Source: Campylobacterales bacterium (GTDB lineage: Bacteria; Campylobacterota; Campylobacteria; Campylobacterales; Thiovulaceae). Taken from it: a stretch of DNA of 13,366 nt. Numbering within the stretch: position 1 is the stretch's first letter; the number at the start of each line of letters is the position of its first letter. This document shows, piece after piece, positions 6,973 through 13,362 of the stretch. Under the pieces are notes generated by a model. That model did no database searches, was not told where the DNA came from, and worked only from the letters and a program-made list of their open reading frames with translations. Both the position numbers and the translations under genes were made by a program. The DNA lies in contig DTUW01000002.1 in NCBI GenBank assembly GCA_012963895.1, forward strand, positions 1 through 13,366, written 5' to 3'.

Positions 6973-7652
6973 CTCTTTCCTTTCTGATAAATTTGGTATT
7001 TTTGATATAGGTCTGGTCGGAAAAATTGAGTTTTCAACTCTGAAAGTCTATTCCTCAACTCCCCCACCTTTTTATGATTGCCACTTAGATAGATAGATGG
7101 AACACCATCAACAGGTTTAGCAAAGTTTGGAGATTCTAAAAGATAGTTTTCAAAACTCTCACCCTCCAAAGATTCGCTATTTCCTAAGACACCTTCAAGG
7201 TTTCTAATAGTTGCATCGGCAACCACAAGAGATGCAACCTCTCCACCTGTCAAAATGTAATCTCCTATCGAAATTACCTCATCGATACAACATTCAACTA
7301 TCCTCTCATCGACCCCCTCGTATCTACCACTTATTAGAGTAATACTATCAAATTTAGCAAACCTGATAGCATCTTTTTGGGTAAATTTCTTACCAGTAGG
7401 AGAGAGTGCAATAATACGACTCTCCTCTTCAATAGAGTTTAAAGCATCTACCAAAGGCTGAATAGTCATCAACATTCCTGCACCCCCTCCTATTAGTGGT
7501 AAATCCACTTTTCTATATCTATTCTCTGAAAAGTCGCGAGGATTTATAAAACTGATTTCAACAATCCCCCTATCAATTGCCCTTTTCAAAATCGAATCCT
7601 CAAAGTAGGGGGCAATCAGATTTGGAAATATAGAGACAAAATTTATTTTCAA
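6969..7652 (-). CDS. trmD: tRNA (guanine-37-N1)-methyltransferase TrmD (TTG start)
   Basis: TrmD methylates G37 next to the anticodon of tRNAs reading CUN, CCN and CGG codons, preventing +1 frameshifting. The 227 residues show the N-terminal NFVSIFPNLI, GGGAGMLMTIQPLVDA, and the SAM-binding trefoil-knot segments LSPTGKKF (83-90), SGRYEGVDERI (108-118) and SIGDYILTGGEVA (128-140). The usual catalytic Asp of the 'DSF' motif is replaced by Glu165 (GESFENYLLE), a conservative change worth checking. The start is TTG at 7652, directly after the rimM TAG, with GAGG 8 nt upstream. MKINFVSIFP aligns with the usual family N-terminus, so this non-ATG start is well supported. rplS overlaps its end by 4 nt. 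Confidence 0.95.
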   Translation of the reverse strand: MKINFVSIFPNLIAPYFEDSILKRAIDRGIVEISFINPRDFSENRYRKVDLPLIGGGAGMLMTIQPLVDALNSIEEESRIIALSPTGKKFTQKDAIRFAKFDSITLISGRYEGVDERIVECCIDEVISIGDYILTGGEVASLVVADATIRNLEGVLGNSESLEGESFENYLLESPNFAKPVDGVPSIYLSGNHKKVGELRNRLSELKTQFFRPDLYQKYQIYQKGKR

Positions 7653-8174
7653 CTAGCTTGCCTCTAATATATCGATACCGCCTTGAACCACTATTTTTCT
7701 TTCGTCCAATTGGACATCTACTATATATCTATCTATATATGGGATTAGGAAAAGTTTCGGCAATCCTCTATCTACAAGATTTCTATCGGTCTCTATATGG
7801 AGATAGTCGATATTTGTAATTCTCTCTATCTCTTTGACCTTGCCCAATCTAGTTCCCTCTTCAAAGACATCAAGCCCTAGAATATCGAACCAGAAAAATT
7901 CTCCTTCGCCGAGTTGGCAGACCTCGCGACTCTCGTCGGCCGATATATACAATTTTGTATTGGTGAGCCGTTTAGCATCTTCACGAGTTTCAAACCCGCG
8001 AAATCTCACTAATCCTCTATCGGCAATATACCTATCTATTTCCAATTTTCCAGAAGAGCTATCCCAAATCTTCTTTATTTCAAACTGCTCGGAAAAATCG
8101 GTATGTAGATGGAGTTTTAGAAACCCTTGAACTCCAAAAGTCTTGCCGATAGTAGCTACCAAAACTCTATCCAA
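7653..8174 (-). CDS. rimM: Ribosome maturation factor RimM (TTG start)
   Basis: RimM binds the 30S head and protein S19 and assists late 16S rRNA processing and folding. The 173 residues are usual length: an N-terminal beta-barrel (about 1-85) with VATIGKTFGVQGFLKLHLHTDF, and a C-terminal PRC-barrel (about 90-170) with FFWFDILGLDV and the characteristic LFLIPYIDRYIVDVQ. It starts with TTG at 8174, 6 bp after the rpsP stop; the Shine-Dalgarno is poor (AGGGA about 13 nt upstream, inside the rpsP end). No ATG lies near enough to serve and the family N-terminus aligns here. Weak initiation is consistent with RimM being needed in much smaller amounts than the flanking ribosomal proteins. The small KH-domain gene often found between rpsP and rimM is absent. 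Confidence 0.93.
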   Translation of the reverse strand: MDRVLVATIGKTFGVQGFLKLHLHTDFSEQFEIKKIWDSSSGKLEIDRYIADRGLVRFRGFETREDAKRLTNTKLYISADESREVCQLGEGEFFWFDILGLDVFEEGTRLGKVKEIERITNIDYLHIETDRNLVDRGLPKLFLIPYIDRYIVDVQLDERKIVVQGGIDILEAS

Positions 8175-8180
8175 CTAAAA

Positions 8181-8411
8181 CTATTTCCCTGTTATCTTTT
8201 TTACTCTATCACTGAGCTTAGCTCCAACACCAATCCAGTAGTTGAGTCGCTCTTCATCGAACTTTATGGCAGCTGGTTCAGTATTCGGGTTGTAGTATCC
8301 TATCGACTCTTTCCAACCACCATCTCGCTTCTTTCTGCTGTCTGTTACCACAATTCTATAAAATGGTTTCTTTTTTCGTCCCATTCTTGTAAGTCTAACA
8401 ACTGTTGCCAT
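8181..8411 (-). CDS. rpsP: 30S ribosomal protein S16
   Basis: The 76 residues match bacterial S16, an early 16S rRNA-binding protein of the lower 30S body: TVVRLTRMGRKKKPFYRIVVTDSRKKRDG, then ESIGYYNPNTEP and LNYWIGVGAKLSDRVKKI. Length is typical. The ATG at 8411 is preceded by AAAGGG with about 7 nt spacing, the best ribosome site in this operon. It is the first gene of the leftward rpsP-rimM-trmD-rplS-prs unit. The gene that usually precedes rpsP in this group, ffh, is not here; instead pyrG ends 66 bp upstream. A promoter should lie in that 66-bp gap, but I see no convincing -10 box. Confidence 0.97.
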   Translation of the reverse strand: MATVVRLTRMGRKKKPFYRIVVTDSRKKRDGGWKESIGYYNPNTEPAAIKFDEERLNYWIGVGAKLSDRVKKITGK

Positions 8412-8477
8412 TTTGCACCCTTTGCTAAATCAAAATTTCAGAAATGAAATGTTATTTAAAAATTGATTAATTTTGTT
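8412..8477 (-). promoter_or_regulatory. pyrG-rpsP gap with two AT-rich inverted repeats
   Basis: This 66-bp gap separates pyrG from rpsP on the same strand. It contains two perfect inverted repeats with 4-nt loops: AAAATT/AATTTT at 8459-8474, and ATTTCA/TGAAAT at 8435-8450, the latter followed on the minus strand by TTTTG. They might form a weak terminator for pyrG or flank the rpsP promoter. All stems are AT-rich, so chance occurrence is possible. No clear -10 element was found. Confidence 0.3.
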
Positions 8478-10100
8478 TTAACTCTTTTTTAAACTTTTTA
8501 TAAAAGCTAATATAGTTGGGTTTGGAGTTTGAAGCCTTGAAGTAAATTCAGGGTGGAACTGAACTCCCAAAAACCAAGGGTGGTCTGGTATCTCTATCGC
8601 CTCTATCAATCCATCAGATTCCCCCGTTACCTCCATTCCATTTTTTTCAAAAAGTTCTCTATATGCTGGATTTGCTTCGTATCTGTGTCTATGTCTCTCT
8701 ATGATATATTTTTCTCCTCCATATGCCTCTCTCAATTTCGAACCCGATTTGGTTTTACATTTGTAAGCTCCCAACCTCATCGTTCCACCGAGAGGAGATG
8801 CATGGGTTCGAATCTGTTTTTTACCCGATTGGTCTAAAAATGTATCGATGAGGTAGATAATTGGATTTTTGGTATTTTTATCGAACTCTACCGAGTTGGC
8901 ATCTTCTAACTTCAAAACATTACGAGCAAACTCTATCATAGCCAACTGCATTCCGAGACAGATACCGAGATAGGATTTTCTTTTCTCTCTTGCATATTGG
9001 ATAGCTTTTATCTTTCCCTCAACTCCTCGGTTTCCAAAACCACCAGCTACCAATATTCCATCAACTTCACTAAATATATCATCTAAGTCTATATGTTCAT
9101 TTTCAAGCATTTCGGAATCTACCCAATCGATATTTACCCTCAAATTTAGAGCAGCCCCAGCATGTATGATTGCCTCTGTAAGGGATTTATAGCTCTCTTT
9201 CGATTTGAGATATTTACCAACGAAAGCTATTCGAACCTCATCGGTTGGAGATATTATTCTCTTGACAAGGGAATCCCAATGGTCCATATCTGGATTGAGT
9301 GGAGGTAGCTTCAAGTGGGTAGCTATTGGTAATAGGATATTTTGAGAAAGCAATTTTAGAGGCACTTCATAGATGCTCTTTGCATCGAGAGCTTCGATTA
9401 CACTATTTTCATCGACATCGCAACTAATAGCTAATTTCGATTTTATCGACTTAGTTAAAGGTTTTTCGGAACGAGTAATTAGTATCTTTGGAGATATTCC
9501 AATTCGTCTCAACTCTCTAACTGAGTGTTGGGTGGGCTTAGTTTTCAACTCTCCTGCTACCTGTATATATGGAACTAAGGTAACATGGATAAATAGGGTA
9601 TCTTCTGGCGGTAGCGAGTGTTTGAGTTCGCGAATAGCTTCTAAGAACGGAAGCCCTTCAATATCTCCAACAGTTCCCCCGAGTTCGACTACTAATATAT
9701 CATACCCTTCACTAGCTAATAGTATTCTCTCTTTGATTTCATTTACAACATGGGGGACAACCTGAACAGTCTTACCTAAATAGTCTCCTCGTCTCTCTTT
9801 TTCGATTACAGCACTATATATCTGTCCGGTTGTGAAGTTTGATTTTTTAGAAAAAGATTGATTTAGAAATCTCTCATAGTTACCCAAATCTAAATCTGTT
9901 TCAGCTCCATCATCAGTTACGAAAACCTCTCCATGTTCTAATGGACTCATAGTCCCCGGATCAACATTTAGATATGGGTCGATTTTCAACATTCCAACTT
10001 TTAAATTTGAGTTTTTGAGTAAAGCTCCAATGCTTGAAGCCGTTACCCCTTTACCTAAGGAGGAGAGAACTCCACCGGTGATAAATATGAACTTTTTCAT
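8478..10100 (-). CDS. pyrG: CTP synthase
   Basis: PyrG aminates UTP to CTP using ATP and glutamine. The 540-residue frame beginning at the ATG at 10100 gives MKKFIFITGGVLSSLGKGV, the canonical N-terminal P-loop start. The open frame extends 18 codons further upstream, but GGAG lies 7 nt before this ATG and the extension is unlike the family, so I reject the longer form; the ATG at 10103 is a close alternative. The synthetase domain (about 1-270) includes KIDPYLNVDPGTMSPLEHGEVFV and ELGGTVGDIE. The glutaminase domain (about 288-540) has the nucleophile Cys381 in GICLGMQLA, and His516 and Glu518 in VQFHPEF. It is divergent from the small gene at 10138 and ends 66 bp before rpsP. The only GATC found in the window is within this gene. 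Confidence 0.96.
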   Translation of the reverse strand: MKKFIFITGGVLSSLGKGVTASSIGALLKNSNLKVGMLKIDPYLNVDPGTMSPLEHGEVFVTDDGAETDLDLGNYERFLNQSFSKKSNFTTGQIYSAVIEKERRGDYLGKTVQVVPHVVNEIKERILLASEGYDILVVELGGTVGDIEGLPFLEAIRELKHSLPPEDTLFIHVTLVPYIQVAGELKTKPTQHSVRELRRIGISPKILITRSEKPLTKSIKSKLAISCDVDENSVIEALDAKSIYEVPLKLLSQNILLPIATHLKLPPLNPDMDHWDSLVKRIISPTDEVRIAFVGKYLKSKESYKSLTEAIIHAGAALNLRVNIDWVDSEMLENEHIDLDDIFSEVDGILVAGGFGNRGVEGKIKAIQYAREKRKSYLGICLGMQLAMIEFARNVLKLEDANSVEFDKNTKNPIIYLIDTFLDQSGKKQIRTHASPLGGTMRLGAYKCKTKSGSKLREAYGGEKYIIERHRHRYEANPAYRELFEKNGMEVTGESDGLIEAIEIPDHPWFLGVQFHPEFTSRLQTPNPTILAFIKSLKKS

Positions 10101-10103
10101 CAT

Positions 10104-10137
10104 ATATCTCCATAGATTTTTTATATACTTATACCAA
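10104..10137. promoter_or_regulatory. Very short divergent promoter region between pyrG and the 112-residue protein gene
   Basis: Only 37 bp separate the two start codons (34 bp if pyrG starts at 10103). On the minus strand TATAAG at 10133-10128 could serve as the pyrG -10 box, leaving a leader of about 20 nt with GGAG. On the plus strand TATACT at 10124-10129 lies only 8 nt before the ATG at 10138, which would give a nearly leaderless mRNA. The two boxes overlap, so the promoters would compete. All of this is inferred from AT-rich sequence. Confidence 0.3.
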
Positions 10138-10476
10138 ATGAAAAGAGATTTCAAGGAAAAACTGGTTCTAAATCTCTATTTAGTTCCATTCTATTTTGTT
10201 TTATATATGATGTTCTTCTACGACCCAGTAGGAGAAGTTTGGGAAGAGAGAGAATTCAATAAGACGGTTCAATATAAGAGTTTAGAAGAGATATACCAAC
10301 TATTTGGAGAACCCCAAAATTTCGAGATTAGGGATAATTTTATAGTTCTCGACTATTATGGATTGGTATATCACAAAGAGAAGAAGAGAGAAAATATATA
10401 CCAGTTTGTGAGGCTACTATTTCCAAAATATAGAAATACCATTCTACCTCCACAAAATATTTTTTATCAAAAATAG
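10138..10476 (+). CDS. Small membrane-anchored protein, function unknown
   Basis: This 112-residue protein has a basic start (MKRDFKEK) followed by one hydrophobic segment (about residues 8-28), then a soluble domain of about 80 residues. The part 'YKSLEEIYQLFGEPQNFEIRD' followed by 'FIVLDYYGLVY' faintly recalls BamE/SmpA-type small domains (a helix with 'xxLFGEP', then strands). The resemblance is too weak to name it, and no lipobox Cys is present. The frame is open further upstream to 10015, but that part is antisense to pyrG, so I start at the ATG at 10138. No Shine-Dalgarno is visible. Its stop abuts the fliI stop with no gap, and a plausible terminator lies 32 bp further on inside fliI. 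The exact fit between pyrG and fliI, plus that terminator, argue that it is real. Confidence 0.7.
   Translation: MKRDFKEKLVLNLYLVPFYFVLYMMFFYDPVGEVWEEREFNKTVQYKSLEEIYQLFGEPQNFEIRDNFIVLDYYGLVYHKEKKRENIYQFVRLLFPKYRNTILPPQNIFYQK
10459..10474 (-). terminator. AT-only inverted repeat at the fliI 3' end; weak terminator candidate
   Basis: ATTTTT (10459-10464) and AAAAAT (10469-10474) can pair around a 4-nt loop just beyond the fliI stop, and the minus strand continues with ATTTTG. The stem has no G-C pair and overlaps the last codons of the convergent gene. It is recorded only because no other fliI terminator is visible. Confidence 0.2.
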
Positions 10477-11784
10477 CTACTTCATCATCTCCAATAGCTG
10501 TTGCTTAGTCGATTCGAAATCGACTTTTTCATATGGAGGCTGAACTAGGAAATTTTTCATCATTTCTCTCTTTTCTATCGCCTCATCTAATTCTTTATCT
10601 GTTCCTTTGGTATATGCTCCTATCCTAATTAGGGTCTCGTTCTCTTTTAAAAGTGAGTAGAGCCGTCGAAACTTTTGAACTGCTTGAAGATGTTCATTAG
10701 AGATAATATCATTCATGACCCTTGAAGCTGAATTTAGGATATTGATTGGAGGGTATATTCCATTGTCTGTAAGCTCTCGCGATAGGACTATATGTCCATC
10801 GAGGATTGAACGGCTCTGGTCGGCTATTGGGTCGCTCATATCGTCCCCTTCAATTAGAACGGTAAAGAGAGCGGTAATAGAACCTTTCCCCTCCTCTTTT
10901 CCTGCTCTCTCCATAAGTTGCGGAAGAAGCGAAAGACTTGAAGGGGGATACCCTTTGGAGGTTGGAGGCTCTCCTAATGCCAATCCTATCTCTCTCTGAG
11001 CCATAGCGAAACGGGTTACACTATCCATAATAAATAGGACATCTCTTCCCTGTTCCTTGAAATATTCAGCAACACTCATTGCCGAAAAAGCTCCATATTT
11101 CCTCATTAGAGGGGAGTCGTCGCTGGTAGCTACAACTATTACGGTATTTTCTAAGTTACCCCCTAGATTTTTATGAATAAATTCGGGAATCTCTCGCCCC
11201 CTCTCTCCAATCAGGGCAACAACTTTTATCGGTGCATCTGCTCCTCTAACTACCATACCCATGAGGGTCGATTTTCCAACTCCACTACCTGCAAAAATTC
11301 CAACTTTCTGACCCTTTCCAAGAGTTAGAAATCCGTCGATAGTTTTTACTCCAACTGAAAAGACCTCATCAATCATCCCCCTTTTCATTGCACTGATTGG
11401 AGGGCGAATAATTGGAAAGTCTACCCGTTTCCCTTCTATTTCACCTTTATCATCGATAGGCTCCATAAATGGATTGACTACTCTACCTAATAGCCCCTCT
11501 CCAACTCGTATAGTTAGCCCTTTTGTAGTTTTATATATCTTATCTCCACTCTTAAATCCCTCTATAAAACCGAAAGGGGTAATAGAAAAGGTCTCCTGTT
11601 CAACTTCTGTAACCATTCCTAAGGTGGAGTGGTCTATATGTTCAGCTTTGATAATTACTGTCTCTCCAACTCTAACAGCCAGTTTTTCCCCAATTATCTT
11701 AGTTGGGTCTATTTTGCGAATTCGTCCAAAGACGGGGGACAGGTCTATATTTGATAGGGATTCTCTAATCTCTGCAAACTTCAT
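10477..11784 (-). CDS. fliI: Flagellar export ATPase FliI
   Basis: FliI is the hexameric ATPase of the flagellar type III export apparatus at the cytoplasmic base of the C-ring, related to the F1 beta subunit. The 435 residues are normal length: N-terminal beta-barrel (about 15-95), Walker A AGSGVGKS at 165-172, GERGREIPEFI at 193-203, Walker B DVLFIMDSVTRFAMAQREIGLALGEPP from 248, and TSKGYPPSSLSLLPQLMERAG, the segment that separates FliI/SctN from F1 subunits. FliI is preferred over a virulence SctN because no injectisome genes are nearby and flagella are usual in this phylum. The ATG at 11784 has GGAG 8 nt upstream and starts 2 bp after the stop of the exported-protein gene. Its C-terminal coding region contains a hairpin that acts in the opposite direction. 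Confidence 0.95.
   Translation of the reverse strand: MKFAEIRESLSNIDLSPVFGRIRKIDPTKIIGEKLAVRVGETVIIKAEHIDHSTLGMVTEVEQETFSITPFGFIEGFKSGDKIYKTTKGLTIRVGEGLLGRVVNPFMEPIDDKGEIEGKRVDFPIIRPPISAMKRGMIDEVFSVGVKTIDGFLTLGKGQKVGIFAGSGVGKSTLMGMVVRGADAPIKVVALIGERGREIPEFIHKNLGGNLENTVIVVATSDDSPLMRKYGAFSAMSVAEYFKEQGRDVLFIMDSVTRFAMAQREIGLALGEPPTSKGYPPSSLSLLPQLMERAGKEEGKGSITALFTVLIEGDDMSDPIADQSRSILDGHIVLSRELTDNGIYPPINILNSASRVMNDIISNEHLQAVQKFRRLYSLLKENETLIRIGAYTKGTDKELDEAIEKREMMKNFLVQPPYEKVDFESTKQQLLEMMK
10508..10530 (+). terminator. Intrinsic terminator for the 112-residue protein gene, lying inside fliI
   Basis: GTCGATT (10508-10514) and AATCGAC (10518-10524) form a perfect 7-bp stem around a CGA loop, followed at once by TTTTTC on the plus strand. 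This is the classic form of a rho-independent terminator and lies 32 bp beyond the stop of the rightward gene at 10138-10476. The same bases encode the KVDFEST segment near the end of fliI on the minus strand. On that strand the T-run lies upstream of the hairpin, so fliI transcription should be unaffected. Confidence 0.6.
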
Positions 11785-11786
11785 AG

Positions 11787-12587
11787 TTACTCCATATATA
11801 TCTGCAATCCATTTTTAATATTGTTCAAGAGATATATATCTGTAATCTTGATATATCTTGTCTCTTTTGGAATTCTCATTCTAAGTTTTACAGTTTTCCT
11901 ATCTCTCTGGTATATCTTCAAAATTTCTAAATTTTTATTATAGAAAACTATATATGGGTGCCAGTTGTTGCCTATGCTAATAAATTCTATCTTTTTTCCA
12001 TTATCAACTCTAAACCAGTAGTCAGATATAGGAGTTCGTAGCTTTACCCTCTTTCCAATAGGTAGATATTGGACATTGAGACCTATATTTGAGATGTCTA
12101 TTTCATATCTCCAATGGGTATTTGTAAGTTTCTTAATATCAATAATTTCACCATTTCGCTTTTGAAGAGATTCATAAAATAGAGTTGGGTCTAAAATGTA
12201 ATCTGAAACAAATTTCACATTAATAGACATGTTGCTATCACTATATTGAGTATCTACTATTCTATATTTGAAATATCCCAACTCCTGCAAAATATCCAAT
12301 ATGGTTTTTAGGAATAGTTTCGGCTCTCCATTAGCTATAAATTCTATATGGATAGTTCTCGGTCGTTGCAAATAGAGTTTTAGAATTCCATTCTCTTTTA
12401 GTCTCTGAATTACTGAAACTACATCAACTCTATCGTTAAATATGAATCTATCTTCATTAAAAAACATCTTTTGGATTAGGGGGCGATATTGGATATAGGT
12501 ATTTCTGTCTAAATACTCTTGAACTCTATCCATAACAATAGATGAGGTGAGGAGAGTTGGAATTAGCAAAAATAGAAACCTATGCAT
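11787..12587 (-). CDS. Exported protein of unknown function, between rlmB and fliI
   Basis: This 266-residue protein begins with a short signal-peptide-like segment (MHRFLFLLIPTLLTSS, residues 1-16), so it is probably periplasmic or membrane-attached; no lipobox Cys is seen. The rest is a mixture of charged helices (about 20-110, including DVVSVIQRLKENGILKLYLQ) and beta-rich stretches (about 120-260). I do not recognise a named domain. From memory, Campylobacter jejuni also has an uncharacterised membrane/exported protein beside its rRNA methylase of this family (Cj0152c next to Cj0153c); the pairing may be conserved, but I could not check it. The ATG lies 1 bp after the rlmB stop with GAGG 4 nt before it, and its stop is 2 bp from fliI. 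Co-transcription is near certain; a shared function with fliI is not shown. Confidence 0.85.
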   Translation of the reverse strand: MHRFLFLLIPTLLTSSIVMDRVQEYLDRNTYIQYRPLIQKMFFNEDRFIFNDRVDVVSVIQRLKENGILKLYLQRPRTIHIEFIANGEPKLFLKTILDILQELGYFKYRIVDTQYSDSNMSINVKFVSDYILDPTLFYESLQKRNGEIIDIKKLTNTHWRYEIDISNIGLNVQYLPIGKRVKLRTPISDYWFRVDNGKKIEFISIGNNWHPYIVFYNKNLEILKIYQRDRKTVKLRMRIPKETRYIKITDIYLLNNIKNGLQIYME

Positions 12588-12588
12588 A

Positions 12589-13263
12589 CTACCTCATTCT
12601 ATCTATCAAAATAGCAGAAGCAACAGCCACATTTAAAGAATCAAAATCTCTATCCATCTTTATAGTAACTTCTCTATCTAGTAGTTTTACAACCCTATTT
12701 GGCAACCCTTCTCCTTCGCTACCCAAAATCAACACTTTGCGATTTGGAATATCCATTTTTCTAATATCTTCACCCGATAAAGTAGCTCCAAATAGATTCC
12801 AATCGGACTGTTTCAATTCATTTAGAATATCGTATATATTTGGATATAGAGCTACATCTAAACTAAATATAGCCCCTGCACTTGTTCGAACTACTCCATC
12901 AAGTTTCAAACTTTTGAGACCTGTGATAATTACTCCATCTACTCCGAGAGAGTAAGAGGTGCGAATAATAGAGCCTATATTCCCTATATCTGTAATGGAG
13001 TGGAGAATTACAACAAAATTGGAGGTGTCCAAAATCTTCCTATATTCTTGTAACTCAACCTCATCTATTTCAGCCAATATACCTTGATGATTTCCACCTT
13101 TTGAAAGGGATTGAGCTGTTCTGTTGTCGATATGTTGGATAGGAAATTTTCGCAATTTCTGAAATAGATTTTTATCTACCTTTTTGGAAAGAAAAATCTT
13201 TCTGATGAGGTTGGGCTTCTTTTGAAGGAGATATATAATTGGTTGTTTTCCATAAACTATCAT
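12589..13263 (-). CDS. rlmB: 23S rRNA (guanosine-2'-O)-methyltransferase RlmB-like, SpoU/TrmH family
   Basis: This is a SPOUT-class 2'-O-methyltransferase of 224 residues, probably modifying G2251 of 23S rRNA in the peptidyl-transferase P-loop. An N-terminal substrate-binding domain (about 1-70) contains GGNHQG (56-61). The trefoil-knot catalytic domain carries motif 1 TDIGNIGSIIRT (91-102), motif 2 LILGSEGEGLPN (178-189) and motif 3 IKMDRDFDSLNVAVASAIL (201-219). The start MIVYGKQPIIYLLQKKPN matches what I recall of Campylobacter relatives. The assignment to RlmB rather than another TrmH-family enzyme rests on the N-terminal domain and length. It starts 22 bp after the end of a tRNA gene without a recognisable Shine-Dalgarno, and is followed by the exported-protein gene after 1 bp. 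Confidence 0.9.
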   Translation of the reverse strand: MIVYGKQPIIYLLQKKPNLIRKIFLSKKVDKNLFQKLRKFPIQHIDNRTAQSLSKGGNHQGILAEIDEVELQEYRKILDTSNFVVILHSITDIGNIGSIIRTSYSLGVDGVIITGLKSLKLDGVVRTSAGAIFSLDVALYPNIYDILNELKQSDWNLFGATLSGEDIRKMDIPNRKVLILGSEGEGLPNRVVKLLDREVTIKMDRDFDSLNVAVASAILIDRMR

Positions 13264-13285
13264 AGAGGAATTATATATAAAAATT

Positions 13286-13362
13286 TGGTGTCAAGGGGGA
13301 GACTTGAACTCCCGACCTCCGGCTTATGAGACCAGCGCTCTCACCAGCTGAGCTACCTTGAC
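13286..13362 (-). tRNA. tRNA with CAT anticodon (tRNA-Met, or possibly tRNA-Ile2)
   Basis: Read on the minus strand, a complete 77-nt cloverleaf with encoded CCA is present. The acceptor stem is GTCAAGG/CCTTGAC, the D stem GCTC/GAGC, the anticodon stem CTGGT/GCCGG (two G-U pairs), the loop CTCATAA, the T stem GGGAG/CTCCC with loop TTCAAGT, then discriminator A and CCA at 13288-13286. The anticodon CAT is at 13328-13326. The initiator is unlikely, because the first pair is a good G-C match and the three G-C pairs at the base of the initiator anticodon stem are missing. Elongator Met is the default call. The lysidine-modified Ile tRNA that reads AUA has the same anticodon in its gene and cannot be excluded by eye. 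It lies 22 bp upstream of rlmB. Confidence 0.93.

Noticed and set aside
7087..7098. Short ATAG/CTAT tandem runs (also near 3342, 3885, 5676 and 7725) as possible phase-variable microsatellites
   Set aside because: The runs are only two to three units long and mostly lie in frame inside conserved genes. They reflect frequent ATA, GAT and TAT codons rather than slippage tracts.
10015..10137. Upstream extension (41 codons) of the small gene at 10138
   Set aside because: This part runs antisense through the conserved N-terminus of pyrG and has no ribosome site. The protein makes sense as a membrane protein only from the ATG at 10138.
10101..10154. 18-codon N-terminal extension of pyrG
   Set aside because: The CTP synthase family starts at the MKKF-type sequence, and GGAG is placed correctly for the ATG at 10100. 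The extension would run into the divergent gene.
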